This document shows positions 16,720 to 25,614 of a stretch of 38,454 nt of DNA, in pieces. The notes under the pieces were generated by a model. The model was given only the letters and a program-made list of their open reading frames with translations. It did not search any database and was not told the origin of the DNA. The DNA is taken from contig CAMOIJ010000025.1 of the NCBI GenBank assembly GCA_946615865.1, positions 1-38,454 of the forward strand, written 5' to 3'. The translations under genes were made by a program, and so were the position numbers. Source of the DNA: an uncultured Lachnospiraceae bacterium. GTDB lineage: Bacteria > Bacillota > Clostridia > Lachnospirales > Lachnospiraceae. Positions within the stretch are counted from its first letter, which is position 1. Every line of letters starts with the position of its first letter.

Positions 16720-17407
16720 ATTTGTGGTCCTGGTTGTAGAGGACGATAAGCTGATCCTGAATCTGATGACTACAACTCTCGGTATTCACAACTATAAGTA
16801 TCTGACCGCAGCTTCAGCCTCTGACGCTCTCCTGCAGATCACATCCCACAACCCTGACGTCATCTTCCTTGACCTTGGACTGCCGGATATGGACGGCGTG
16901 GACCTGATCCGCAAGATCCGCACCTGGTCCGCTGTTCCGATCATCGTCATCAGCGCGCGGAGCGAGGACACTGACAAGATCGAGGCCCTGGACGCGGGAG
17001 CAGACGATTACCTGACAAAACCCTTCTCCGTGGATGAACTTCTGGCAAGGCTGCGGGTCACCCAGAGACGTCTTGCCGCCGCTTCCCAGGCCAATATGAA
17101 CTCCCATATCTTCGAAAACGGAGATCTGAAGGTAGATTTTGCCGCGGGAACCGCTTACATGAACGGAGAGGAACTGGCTCTCACTCCCATTGAGTACAAA
17201 CTGCTGTGCCTGTTCTGCAAGAATATTGGCAAAACACTTACTCACACCTACCTGACAGACGCCATCTGGGGCAATACTTTTGACAGCGATCTCGCTTCCC
17301 TCAGAGTCTTCATGGCGTCCCTCAGGAAAAAAATAGAAAAAGACACCACACATCCTCAGTACATTCAGACCAGAATCGGCGTCGGATACAGAATGAACAG
17401 GCTCTGA
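16712..17407 (+). CDS. kdpE: KdpE-like response regulator
   Basis: The 231-residue OmpR-type regulator has an acidic pocket (Glu10, Asp11, Asp12), phosphoacceptor Asp54 (IFLDLGLPDMDG), the conserved Lys in LTKPF (about 104) and a C-terminal winged helix (about 130-231, LTPIEYKLLCLF and RVFMASLRKKIE). Similarity to KdpE and pairing with a DUF4118 kinase support the name. AAGGAGG precedes the ATG inside the end of the kinase gene. A direct repeat upstream of ktrB (12950-12966) is its likely target. Confidence 0.92.
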   Translation: MNKFVVLVVEDDKLILNLMTTTLGIHNYKYLTAASASDALLQITSHNPDVIFLDLGLPDMDGVDLIRKIRTWSAVPIIVISARSEDTDKIEALDAGADDYLTKPFSVDELLARLRVTQRRLAAASQANMNSHIFENGDLKVDFAAGTAYMNGEELALTPIEYKLLCLFCKNIGKTLTHTYLTDAIWGNTFDSDLASLRVFMASLRKKIEKDTTHPQYIQTRIGVGYRMNRL

Positions 17408-17454
17408 GCGGCCTATACCGCCGGATGCCCCCACAACCTTGTAAGGAGGACCCC

Positions 17455-17529
17455 ATGCGCGAACTGTTTTTATTCCTGTTTTTTATTCTTGATGCTTCTG
17501 TTGTCGGCTTCATGCTGTGGAATATCTGA
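17455..17529 (+). CDS. 24-residue membrane micropeptide, candidate NSS small subunit
   Basis: A short reading frame of 24 codons starts at ATG 17455 behind a strong ribosome binding site (GTAAGGAGGA, 6 bases away) and ends at TGA 17527-17529. The product begins MREL, has one hydrophobic helix (FLFLFFILDASVVGFMLW) and ends NI. It lies 47 bases after kdpE and 71 before the NSS transporter gene. Some bacterial NSS transporters (MetP of Corynebacterium) need a tiny one-helix partner, MetS, encoded beside them. By position this could be an analogue. The sequence is not recognisably MetS. Translation is inferred from the ribosome binding site and composition only. Confidence 0.55.
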   Translation: MRELFLFLFFILDASVVGFMLWNI

Positions 17530-17600
17530 AAAATATGGATTTTATTCCAAAACTGTTATATGATTGAGAGACTGACTGGATTTTAAGGAGGCTAACAGTT

Positions 17601-18968
17601 TTGGAACAGAATAATCGTGGTTCATTTACAGGTAAGCTTGGATTTGTCCTTTCCGCTGCCGGCGCGTCCGTCGGTCTGGGCAATATCTGGAGATTTCCTT
17701 ATCTGGCTGCTAAATATGGCGGCGGCGCTTTTCTACTTGTTTACATCATCCTTGCCCTCACATTTGGCTACACGATGATCATCGCCGAGACGGCGATCGG
17801 ACGCTCTTCGCAGAAAAGTCCTGTGGGCGCGTTCAAGTTTTTCAGTGATTCCCCCTGGGCGAAGGCGGGCGGCTGGATCAACGCGATCGTTCCGATACTG
17901 ATCTGCCCCTACTATTCCGTCATCGGCGGCTGGGTATGCAAATATCTCTTTGCGTTCCTCACTACTGATATGAATGCGATCGCTACAGACACATTCTTCA
18001 CGGACTTCATCACAAACAGCGCTTCCGCTGAACTCTGGTTCTGCGTCTTCGTAGCCCTCAACCTTGTGATCATCTATATGGGCGTGGAAAACGGAATTGA
18101 GCGTGTTTCCAAGTTCATGATGCCGATCCTTCTGGTACTGGCACTTGTCATAAGCGCCTACTCGATCACCCGTCCCGGCGCGATGGCGGGCGTCTCCTAC
18201 ATGCTGATCCCTCACCTTGAGAACTTCTCCTGGATGACCGTGGTCTCCGCAATGGGCCAGATGTTTTACTCGCTGTCCATCGCCATGGGTATCCTGATCA
18301 CCTTCGGATCCTATATGAAGAAGGAAGTCAGCATCGAGGACTCCACCGTTCAGGTCGAGATCTTTGACACGGGCGTCGCTATTTTGGCCGGCATGATGAT
18401 CATCCCCGCTGTATTCGCATTTTCGGGCGGTGATCCTGAGCAGCTGGGCGCAGGTCCCTCTCTCATGTTCATCACAATGCCCAAGATCTTCGCAAGCATG
18501 GGAATCGGCCGCATTATAGGCGTACTGTTCTTCACACTGGTGCTGTTCGCGGCACTCACGAGTTCCATCGCGCTGACTGAAGCGGCTGTCTCCACTATCT
18601 GTGATGAGTTTAAATGGAGCCGCACAGTGTGCACTACTGCCATGGCCGTGGTCATGCTCGCTCTGGGAACGCTCTCCTGCCTCGGCTACGGACCGCTTTC
18701 CTTTATCACCATCATCGGAATGCCTTTCCTGGACTTCTTCGATTTCCTGACCAATTCCGTGATGATGCCCATTGCGGCCTTCGCGATCTGCGTGCTCGTC
18801 ACCAAATGCATAGGGATTTCCCGTATCGAGCAGGAAGTGGAAATGGACGGACATCCCTTCCGCCGCAAGAAGGTCTTCAGTGTCGTGATCAGGTATATAG
18901 CGCCTGTATTCGTACTGATCATTCTGCTGAGTTCAATTGCGAATGCGTTTGGATTGATCTCGCTGTGA
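17601..18968 (+). CDS. neurotransmitter:sodium symporter (NSS) family amino-acid transporter
   Basis: The 455-residue protein has about 11-12 helices and the NSS hallmark ASVGLGNIWRFPYLAAKYGG in helix 1 (the Na+ and substrate site), preceded by GKLGFVLSAAG. The unwound helix 6 region reads MGQMFYSLSIAMG and helix 8 has LFAALTSSIALTEA. Such transporters import amino acids (Leu, Met, Ala, Tyr or Trp) with Na+; the substrate is not predictable here. Translation starts at a TTG (17601) with TTAAGGAGG 9 bases upstream, matching the usual N-terminus. The preceding micro-ORF may be its partner. A strong terminator follows. Confidence 0.93.
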   Translation: MEQNNRGSFTGKLGFVLSAAGASVGLGNIWRFPYLAAKYGGGAFLLVYIILALTFGYTMIIAETAIGRSSQKSPVGAFKFFSDSPWAKAGGWINAIVPILICPYYSVIGGWVCKYLFAFLTTDMNAIATDTFFTDFITNSASAELWFCVFVALNLVIIYMGVENGIERVSKFMMPILLVLALVISAYSITRPGAMAGVSYMLIPHLENFSWMTVVSAMGQMFYSLSIAMGILITFGSYMKKEVSIEDSTVQVEIFDTGVAILAGMMIIPAVFAFSGGDPEQLGAGPSLMFITMPKIFASMGIGRIIGVLFFTLVLFAALTSSIALTEAAVSTICDEFKWSRTVCTTAMAVVMLALGTLSCLGYGPLSFITIIGMPFLDFFDFLTNSVMMPIAAFAICVLVTKCIGISRIEQEVEMDGHPFRRKKVFSVVIRYIAPVFVLIILLSSIANAFGLISL

Positions 18969-18990
18969 CATTAGCAAATTAGTTATATAA

Positions 18991-19024
18991 GGGGCGTGCC
19001 GCCATTGGCGGCATGCCCCTTTTG
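18991..19024 (+). terminator. NSS transporter terminator
   Basis: GGGGCGTGCCGCC (18991-19003) pairs with GGCGGCATGCCCC (19007-19019, one G-T wobble) around a 3-base loop, followed by TTTT. It is a strong rho-independent terminator. The GGGGCRTGCCGCC motif recurs in the terminator at 19263. Confidence 0.92.
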
Positions 19025-19058
19025 CTTGGCGCTCATTTGGGCGTTTTAATCTTGCTTT

Positions 19059-19248
19059 CCATCGGATTCAGATGAAGTCATATTGGGATGGGGCTTGTTT
19101 TGGCGTTTTAAGGCTTACTCTCCATCGGATTCGACTAAAGGTCATATGTGGATGGAGCGTTTATGCTAAACAGGCATTTCATGCTCCATCGGAATTGACG
19201 ACAAGCCAAAATGGTTGGAAAACTTGTCCCAACAAGTCTGCCCAACCA
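19059..19248 (+). repeat. 63-bp tandem repeat array 1 (3 units)
   Basis: Units start at 19059, 19122 and 19186 with CCATCGGA and carry GGATGG (or GGTTGG) about 28-32 bases later; the remainder is variable. The array sits between the terminators of two convergent genes (NSS and cydC). Unit 2 shows CTCCATC...GATGGAG, which can form a 7-bp hairpin stem. The same family recurs at 26036 and 36177 in the same orientation. I see no gene in 19025-19262. Confidence 0.85.
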
Positions 19249-19262
19249 GCCAATGTAACTTT

Positions 19263-19326
19263 AAAAGGGGCATGCCGCCAAGCGTAGGCTTTAAACCTTC
19301 ACGCTTAATGCGTCATGCCCCTTTTT
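19263..19326 (-). terminator. cydC terminator, probably bidirectional
   Basis: AAAAGGGGCATG (19264-19275) pairs with CATGCCCCTTTT (19314-19325), with an inner helix AAGCGT/ACGCTT. T-runs are available on both strands. It lies about 18 bases past the cydC stop codon. Confidence 0.85.
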
Positions 19327-19343
19327 GTGGCTCACAATTCATA

Positions 19344-21038
19344 TCACATCTGTATCTCCACATCCGCCACTCTCATAGTAGACTTCCTGTGGGATACGAG
19401 CAGTACAGTTTTTCCCTTCGCCTCATCCCGAAGCGCCTTGAGAATGACCGCCTCATTGAGGCTGTCAAGATTGCTGGTCGGCTCGTCCAGCAGCATGAAG
19501 GGCGCGTCGTGCAGGAATGCTCTGGCAAGTCCGATCCGCTGGCGCTCTCCGCCTGACAGTGTGTCGCCGAGCTCGCCGACATCTGTTTCGTAGCCGTCGG
19601 GCAGCGTCATGATCCAGTCGTGCAGAGAAGCTTTGCGGCAGGCCGCTTCCACCTCCTCTTTCGTCGCATCAAGTTTCCCGATCCGGATATTGCCCGCAAT
19701 AGTATCCTTGAACATCTGCGTATCCTGAGTCATGTAACTCTCCATGTCTCGCAGATTAGACGTGTTAATCTCGCTAAGATCAATATCCCTGTAAGCGGCA
19801 GCCTCAGAATCCTTGGGAATATCTACAATGCCGATCCTGCCCTTATTCACAGCCCAGAACCGCATAAGGAGTTTGAGCAGCGTCGACTTTCCGCAACCGC
19901 TCTCGCCCACGATCCCGATGATCTGGTTTTCATGGATACTCAGGGAGAAGTTTCTCAGCACCGGTGTGCTGCCATAGCCGAAGGAGACCTTGCGGCACTC
20001 CGCTCCGTGGAATCCGACTTCCGGTTTTCCCGTGATCTCTTCTGTCTCAGGCTCTTCGTCGAGGATCGCAAGTACACGCGCACCGGAGGCGACTGTATTT
20101 TGCAGAGTCGTTCCCAGGCTCGCCAGTGCCGAAACCGGACCAAAAGAGGAAAGGAGCGCCAGTACCGGGATCAGAAAGCCGTCAAAACCCACCTTTCCGG
20201 TCGTGTAGAGCCACCCGGCGCAGACTGTCATCAGCACATCAAATACCAGTATAAAGGTATTGGCGATCGCCAGGTTAAGGCCAGTCAAGCGGTTCAGCGA
20301 ATTCTGGTGCCACAGAAGGACTTTGGATTGCTTGTGCATGGCAGCCATACGGCTGCGGCTGCTGTCATACTGGATCGTCTCATCGAGACCGCGGATATTC
20401 TCCAGAACGCAGGAGGCGAGGTCCGCGGAGTGCTTGCGCACTTTCTCTCCCATGCTGCCGCTGATCCCGGAGATAATAAGAGGAACAACAATGCCGACAC
20501 ACAGATAGGCGGCCAGAGCCAGAAGCCCCAGGCCTGTATGGAATGTGCCGATATAGACACACATGATCGTCGAGGTCACAAGCGCGATGCAGATCGGCGA
20601 GATCGTATGCGCGTAGAACACCTCAAGAAGCTCCACGTCGGAAGTGATCAGGGCGACAAGGTCTCCCTTGTCCTTTCCCTCGAGTTTGGCCGGGCAGAGT
20701 CTTCTGAGCGCGCCGAACACTTTGTCCCTCACGAGCGCGAGCAGAGTAAAGGCAATATAGTGATTGAGACGCTGCTCCGCGAACCGGAGGACCGCCCTTA
20801 AAAGCGCAAGGACAGGAAGGAGGATCCAAATAGTTCTGATCGGGATCGGGACGTCCAGGCCGAGCCCGCTCAGGATCGCGTATCCTCCGAGGATCGGAAT
20901 GAACTGGACAGCCAGGAATGCAAGAGTTCCGGCCACTACTGCCAGGATCATATAACTGGTCAGTGGTTTGACCACTCCGAGCATTCTCAAGAGAGTACCT
21001 ATCTTGGAGGGTTTGCGCTTTTTTGTTCTCTTACTCAT
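19344..21038 (-). CDS. cydC: CydC-like ABC exporter subunit
   Basis: The 564-residue fused permease-ATPase is half of a heterodimeric type IV ABC exporter. About six helices fill residues 20-320. The ATPase has Walker A GESGCGKST (about 376-384), signature LSGGERQR, Walker B FMLLDEPTSNLD and VSHR. With CydD, this family exports cysteine and glutathione in E. coli, where it is needed for cytochrome bd assembly. No cydAB is in this window, so the substrate here is open. The ATG at 21036-21038 is supported by AAAGGAGGGG; an in-frame extension upstream overlaps cydD and is unlikely. It overlaps the cydD stop by 8 bases. Confidence 0.85.
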   Translation of the reverse strand: MSKRTKKRKPSKIGTLLRMLGVVKPLTSYMILAVVAGTLAFLAVQFIPILGGYAILSGLGLDVPIPIRTIWILLPVLALLRAVLRFAEQRLNHYIAFTLLALVRDKVFGALRRLCPAKLEGKDKGDLVALITSDVELLEVFYAHTISPICIALVTSTIMCVYIGTFHTGLGLLALAAYLCVGIVVPLIISGISGSMGEKVRKHSADLASCVLENIRGLDETIQYDSSRSRMAAMHKQSKVLLWHQNSLNRLTGLNLAIANTFILVFDVLMTVCAGWLYTTGKVGFDGFLIPVLALLSSFGPVSALASLGTTLQNTVASGARVLAILDEEPETEEITGKPEVGFHGAECRKVSFGYGSTPVLRNFSLSIHENQIIGIVGESGCGKSTLLKLLMRFWAVNKGRIGIVDIPKDSEAAAYRDIDLSEINTSNLRDMESYMTQDTQMFKDTIAGNIRIGKLDATKEEVEAACRKASLHDWIMTLPDGYETDVGELGDTLSGGERQRIGLARAFLHDAPFMLLDEPTSNLDSLNEAVILKALRDEAKGKTVLLVSHRKSTMRVADVEIQM

Positions 21039-22902
21039 GCTGACTCCCCTCCTTTCCAATCTGTCCCGTACTTCCGACGCGCCCGGTATTGCCGATCCTG
21101 CCGGTGGCTCCAAGATCCCCTGTCGCGGCGATCTTCTCGATCTCTCCGGTCAGCCATTCCTCGCCTGAGTCTTCATCTCTTCCCAGTCGCTCAAGCTTCT
21201 GCTGCGTCCTCCACAGGGCGGAGTATGTGCCGGCCCACTTCATCAGTTCTCTGTGCGTGCCGCTCTCCGCTATTTTGCCCTTGTCTATTACGAAAATGCG
21301 GTCAGCGTCACGTGTATTCACAAGGCGGTGCGAGATCAGGATGATAGTCTTCTGCCCTCTCATCTTGCGGATGCGGTCAAGGATGATCTTCTCGCTCTCC
21401 ACATCGATGTTGCTGGTCGCCTCGTCGAAAATATAGACCGGGCTGTCATGCAGAAGAGCCCTTGCAAGGGCAAGCCTCTGTCTCTGACCGCCGGAAAGGT
21501 TCTGGCCGTTCTCGGTCAGCTGTGTGTCCAGGCCGTCCGCTCCTTTAAGGAACTCATCCATTCTGCACTCTGCCAGGACTTTCCAGAGCCTGTCGTCGTC
21601 TGCCTTTGGATCTCCCATCAAAAGATTGTCCCTGACAGTCCCCTTGAACAGATAAGAACTGCTGCCGATATATGTGATCCCCCTCATACGGCTCTCTTCC
21701 GAGCACTCCGAAAGGTGATCTGGGCCGATCATGATCGTGCCGCTCTCCACGGTATTGCGCCCGATGAGAAGAGACGCGATGGTGGATTTGCCGCTGCCGC
21801 TCTCCCCCACAATGCCCGTAAAACTGTTCTTAGGGATCTGCATGTTGATCTTGTGCAGGACTTCCCTCTCTCCGTCGTAGGAGAAGCTGACGCTCTTAAG
21901 CAGGAAATTGCCGCCGTTTTTCGGGAACTCGCCGGTCTTCGCTTCCGGCTCTTCCAGTTCCAGGAATTTGAAGATCCTGTCGCTGGCCGCCATACCGTTC
22001 ATTGCCACGTGGAAGTAGCTGCCGAGCCTTCTCATGGGAAGGAAGAAATCCGCTGACAGAAGGATCATGAACAGGCAGGGCGCCAGTTCGAGAGTCCCCG
22101 CCACGAAGGAGTGTGTCGCCAGTACGATGCCGAACGCCGCGCCTCCATAGGCGAGAAGGTCCATGATAATGATGGAGTTGAGCTGCATCGTCAGGACTTT
22201 CATAGTCACGACGCGGAAATGCTCAGATTCCTTATTCATCTGCTCATGCTTATAGCCGTCCGCCTGATAGATCTTAAGGGTGGTCATTCCCTGCAGGTTC
22301 TCGAGAAAAGTGCTGCCGAGTTTCGTGTACTGGTCCCAATATTTTGCCAGGATCTTCTTGGCGATCTTCTGCACCATCATGATCGTGCCCGGGATCAGCG
22401 GGACGCACAGGAGCAGGATCAGGCCGGTCTGCAGGCTTCCCGCCGCCGTAAAGAGAATAAACAAGGTCACCGGCGCGATAAAAGCGTAGAAGAACTGGGG
22501 TACATATTGGCCAAAATAGCTCTCCAGCTGGTCTACTCCCTCCACCGATTCCTGTACGATCTCCGCGGTGGTCGCCTTCTCCCTGTAGCTCATGCCGAGC
22601 CTTAACAGCTTTTTATAGATAAGGTCACGAAGCTTGCGCTTCACGGTGCGGGACGCCAGATAGCTCATCCGCACCGCGTATCTCGCCGCAAAGAAACGGA
22701 TCACTATGGTAATTGCAATGACTATTATGGCCGGCGCCGCGTTCTGCGGCGTCAGTTCGCCCCGGTAAAGCTTCTCCGCCGAGACGGCGATGAGACCGAT
22801 CATCACGGCGTTCATGCAGAGCTCGATCCATTGCAGGATGACATTTCCCACAATGTATTTTTTGCTCTCCGGGCACAGGGCCGTCAGTCGTTTGTCAAAC
22901 AT
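21031..22902 (-). CDS. cydD: CydD-like ABC exporter subunit with a Gly-rich C-terminal tail
   Basis: The 623-residue partner of CydC has six helices (about 15-300) and an ATPase domain: Walker A GESGSGKST (about 363-371), signature LSGGQRQRLALAR, Walker B VYIFDEATSNID and ISHR. CydD-like features include YFGQYVPQFFYAFIAP and LENLQGMTTLKIYQADG. Unusually, residues after about 593 form a six-residue repeat with TG at the start and G at position 5 (TGDLGA, TGRIGN, TGRVGS, TGQIGK), encoded by an 18-base repeat. Typical CydD proteins end shortly after the ATPase. GGAGG precedes the ATG. It lies 27 bases after nadE. Confidence 0.85.
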   Translation of the reverse strand: MFDKRLTALCPESKKYIVGNVILQWIELCMNAVMIGLIAVSAEKLYRGELTPQNAAPAIIVIAITIVIRFFAARYAVRMSYLASRTVKRKLRDLIYKKLLRLGMSYREKATTAEIVQESVEGVDQLESYFGQYVPQFFYAFIAPVTLFILFTAAGSLQTGLILLLCVPLIPGTIMMVQKIAKKILAKYWDQYTKLGSTFLENLQGMTTLKIYQADGYKHEQMNKESEHFRVVTMKVLTMQLNSIIIMDLLAYGGAAFGIVLATHSFVAGTLELAPCLFMILLSADFFLPMRRLGSYFHVAMNGMAASDRIFKFLELEEPEAKTGEFPKNGGNFLLKSVSFSYDGEREVLHKINMQIPKNSFTGIVGESGSGKSTIASLLIGRNTVESGTIMIGPDHLSECSEESRMRGITYIGSSSYLFKGTVRDNLLMGDPKADDDRLWKVLAECRMDEFLKGADGLDTQLTENGQNLSGGQRQRLALARALLHDSPVYIFDEATSNIDVESEKIILDRIRKMRGQKTIILISHRLVNTRDADRIFVIDKGKIAESGTHRELMKWAGTYSALWRTQQKLERLGRDEDSGEEWLTGEIEKIAATGDLGATGRIGNTGRVGSTGQIGKEGSQHE

Positions 22903-22929
22903 GTAAAGATTCCTCCGATTCCGCTCCCT

Positions 22930-23709
22930 TTACGCCCTCGTCTCTTCGGCAGGCTCATAAGCCGGCATCAGCTGGAGCTTGTGGAGGTTGATCCTGTGCA
23001 GGCGGTCGATCTTCGCCTTGATCGTCTCGTCCTCACACTCGCCGGTGAGCACGTATTTGTCCAGCATGGCGTATGTGAATCCGAGCTTCTGCTCGTCGTC
23101 CTGTCCGCTGAGTCCGTCGGACGGCGTCTTGTGCACGAGGTCGTAAGGAAGGCCCAGCGTATCGCCGATCTGCCTCACTTCATGCACCAGCAGGTGGGAA
23201 AGGGGGCTGAAATCGCCGGCAGCGTCGCCGTATTTGGTGGAATAGCCGACATAGTCCTCGGAAGCGTTGCAGGTATTGACGACTCTCGCTCCGCCGGGCA
23301 GCATCTGTCCCACCGCGTAAAGCGTAGACATCCTGAGCCTGGGCGGGAGGTTGATCTCAGTGTCTCTGGTGATCCCGTCTGTGCCGCTCAGCGCAAGGAG
23401 ATCTTTGTTCGATGTCAGCATCTCTTTCATGGCCTGGAAGGCGCCGCCGATGTTGAGCTCCACATAAGGGATCCCGAGGAATTCCACGAGCTTAACGGAG
23501 TCGGAGATATCGCTCTGCACGCCGTTGGGCATCAGAACGCCGACCACTCTGTCTTTGCCGAGGGCTTCCGCGCACAGCGCTGCCGCAATACTGGAATCCT
23601 TTCCGCCGGAAATGCCGATCACAGCCTTGCATCCCTTCCCGTTCTGTTCAAAATATTCCCTAATCCACTCCACAATTTCGTTTTTGGTCTTGACCGGATC
23701 CTTGAGCAT
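22930..23709 (-). CDS. nadE: ammonia-dependent NAD+ synthetase
   Basis: The 259-residue enzyme makes NAD+ from deamido-NAD+, ATP and ammonia. It has the N-type ATP pyrophosphatase P-loop SGGKDSS (34-40), TCNASEDYVGYSTKYGDAAGDFSP for substrate binding, and KTPSDGLSGQDDEQKLGFTY. There is no glutaminase (nitrilase) domain, so free ammonia is the donor. CAGGAGG precedes the ATG. It is the first gene of nadE-cydD-cydC and is divergent from the 23846 gene. Confidence 0.95.
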   Translation of the reverse strand: MLKDPVKTKNEIVEWIREYFEQNGKGCKAVIGISGGKDSSIAAALCAEALGKDRVVGVLMPNGVQSDISDSVKLVEFLGIPYVELNIGGAFQAMKEMLTSNKDLLALSGTDGITRDTEINLPPRLRMSTLYAVGQMLPGGARVVNTCNASEDYVGYSTKYGDAAGDFSPLSHLLVHEVRQIGDTLGLPYDLVHKTPSDGLSGQDDEQKLGFTYAMLDKYVLTGECEDETIKAKIDRLHRINLHKLQLMPAYEPAEETRA

Positions 23710-23845
23710 GATTCTGTGCCTCCTGTTTTATTTCATTCAATTCTTTTTCCGTGTATACCAAAAGTTCCAACTGTCTGTATAATAGCATTAATGAAAAGAT
23801 TTGAAAATCGGATGTGCGAATCCGGATACAGAAAGGAGCCCCCCT

Positions 23846-24442
23846 ATGGCCGACTTCAGTGACCTGTTAGAATCCTATTATGAGGAGATAGATCCCGATA
23901 AGAGGAAGAAGATTCTGGACGATTATCTTGCCGCCGGCGACAGCGATCCGGCCGCCGCCTACCGCAAAGCGCTATATGAATACCGCTTCGTTGATCCCGC
24001 GGATCCCCAGAGGAAACTGGACCGCTTCATGCTCGCGTTCCTGGATTTTCTCTATCTGTACAGAAGCAGCCGTGTCCTTCCCGGCAGGTATGTGAAAGAA
24101 GTGGAAGCAACGATCGGAGCCCTCGAACTCGACGAGAGAGTCCACACGGATCCTCTGTTTGCTGAAGCCTTTAGCCTGGAGGTACGAAACGCGGCAAGGC
24201 GATATTTTGATACCTGCAAGACGGACGGCTACCACAGAAAATTCTTCGGCATCGCCGCTTCCAAGCCCGAGGAGAAGGAAAAACAGCGCTGTATCGATGT
24301 CTGGCGCATGTCCTACGGCCTTGCGGAGCGCCTGGACCTCGAAGAAGAGATGGATCTCTTCTGCAGGGCGCTGAGCGAAGCTTACAGGCTCTCGAGAGTC
24401 GACGGACTCACTCTGACGGAGGCGTACCGCTCTTATAAGTGA
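23846..24442 (+). CDS. conserved-looking hypothetical protein, helical
   Basis: A 198-residue soluble protein I do not recognise with confidence; it may belong to the DUF6553 group. It is predicted nearly all helical: an acidic N-terminus (MADFSDLLESYYEEIDPDKR), YEYRFVDPADPQRKLDRFML near residue 45, and many paired Arg/Glu residues. No catalytic motif is evident. The ATG at 23846 follows AAAGGAG at 8 bases. A TATAAT at 23779-23784 upstream could be its promoter, with a poor -35. It is divergent from nadE. Codon use resembles its neighbours. Confidence 0.75.
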   Translation: MADFSDLLESYYEEIDPDKRKKILDDYLAAGDSDPAAAYRKALYEYRFVDPADPQRKLDRFMLAFLDFLYLYRSSRVLPGRYVKEVEATIGALELDERVHTDPLFAEAFSLEVRNAARRYFDTCKTDGYHRKFFGIAASKPEEKEKQRCIDVWRMSYGLAERLDLEEEMDLFCRALSEAYRLSRVDGLTLTEAYRSYK

Positions 24443-24524
24443 TACACGGAAACGCTCTGATTTGTTGTATAATGAAATGTCACTGTTTGGCTGACGAAAA
24501 TTCACTGATCCTGGAGGAAACCGG

Positions 24525-25505
24525 ATGAAAACGCCGCTGATCTCTGTTGTGCTCCCGATTTACAATATAGAATCTTATCTGGACCGCTGTATGAAAGCGG
24601 TGCTGAACCAGACTTACAGTAATCTTGAGATCCTCATGGTCGACGACGGTTCGCCTGACAACTGCCCGCAGATCTGCGACCGCTATGCGGAGCAGGACTC
24701 CCGCGTCAGAGCTCTCCACAAGGAGAACGGCGGCCTCTCCGACGCCCGCAATTACGGCATCGCCCGCGCGCGCGGCGAATACATCACCTGCATCGATCCC
24801 GACGACTACGTGGATCCCGACTATGTCGAATATCTCTACAGGCTGATCGACAAGTACGAAACCAGAATGTCCATCTGCCAGCATGTCACGGAATACGACA
24901 ATGGCACCGTAAAGGACCACGGCTCTTCGGGCGACGAACTGATGGACATCGAGACCTGCCTGCGCAGAATGCTCTATCACAATGTGATCGACACTTCCGC
25001 CTGGGCCAAGCTCTACCACCGCAGCCTTTTCGACACAGTATGCTATCCTGTGGGAAAGATCTTCGAGGATATCGGCACGACCTACGCCCTGATGATGCAG
25101 TGCGACACCGGCATAGCCGTCGGCTACGAGTCAAAATATCACTACATGTACCACATGAACTCCATCGTCAACAGCAGTTTCTCGCCCCGCAAACTTGATC
25201 TTCTGGAGATGACCGACAAGATGGGCCATGAGGTCATTAAGGCCTACCCTTCCCTCAGACAGGCAGTCCTTCGCCGGCGCGTCTACGCACGCTTCAGCAC
25301 GCTCAACCAGATGCTGGGAACCGATGACTACAAGAAGGAGCGCGAGAAGATCATCCGTTTTATCCTGCACCACAAAAAGAGAATCCTGAAGGACCCTCAC
25401 GCGCCCAGGCGCGACAAGATCGCGATCCGGCTTCTGTCCGTGAGCTACGGCTTGTATAAGGCCTTCTGGAGGACTTACCAGGGGGCGATATTTAAGAAGA
25501 ATTAA
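24525..25505 (+). CDS. family 2 glycosyltransferase
   Basis: The 326-residue protein has a GT-A domain: VVLPIYNIESYLDRCM at the start, ILMVDDGSPDNCPQI, NGGLSDARNYGIARARGEYI and the metal-binding IDPDDYVDP near residue 90. GT2 enzymes of this type transfer sugars to capsule, exopolysaccharide or glycolipid acceptors. There is no membrane segment. It is not in a polysaccharide cluster, so the acceptor is unknown. CTGGAGG precedes the ATG; TATAAT at 24468-24473 may be its -10. A strong terminator follows. Confidence 0.9.
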   Translation: MKTPLISVVLPIYNIESYLDRCMKAVLNQTYSNLEILMVDDGSPDNCPQICDRYAEQDSRVRALHKENGGLSDARNYGIARARGEYITCIDPDDYVDPDYVEYLYRLIDKYETRMSICQHVTEYDNGTVKDHGSSGDELMDIETCLRRMLYHNVIDTSAWAKLYHRSLFDTVCYPVGKIFEDIGTTYALMMQCDTGIAVGYESKYHYMYHMNSIVNSSFSPRKLDLLEMTDKMGHEVIKAYPSLRQAVLRRRVYARFSTLNQMLGTDDYKKEREKIIRFILHHKKRILKDPHAPRRDKIAIRLLSVSYGLYKAFWRTYQGAIFKKN

Positions 25506-25520
25506 GCCCTTAGAATTATG

Positions 25521-25568
25521 GAGGGGCATATCAGAGGATTTCATTCCTTGATATGCCCCTCTTTATTA
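25521..25568 (+). terminator. glycosyltransferase gene terminator
   Basis: GAGGGGCATATCA (25521-25533) pairs perfectly with TGATATGCCCCTC (25549-25561), followed by TTTATTATTTG. A clear rho-independent terminator. Confidence 0.92.
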
Positions 25569-25614
25569 TTTGTTGCTCTTTTTGATTCCTTGGCCTGTTG
25601 GTGCAGAGTTTTAC

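Noticed and set aside
19344-22902. Cytochrome bd operon (cydABDC)
   Set aside because: Only the CydD- and CydC-like exporter genes are present; the flanks are nadE and a terminator, with no oxidase subunit genes.
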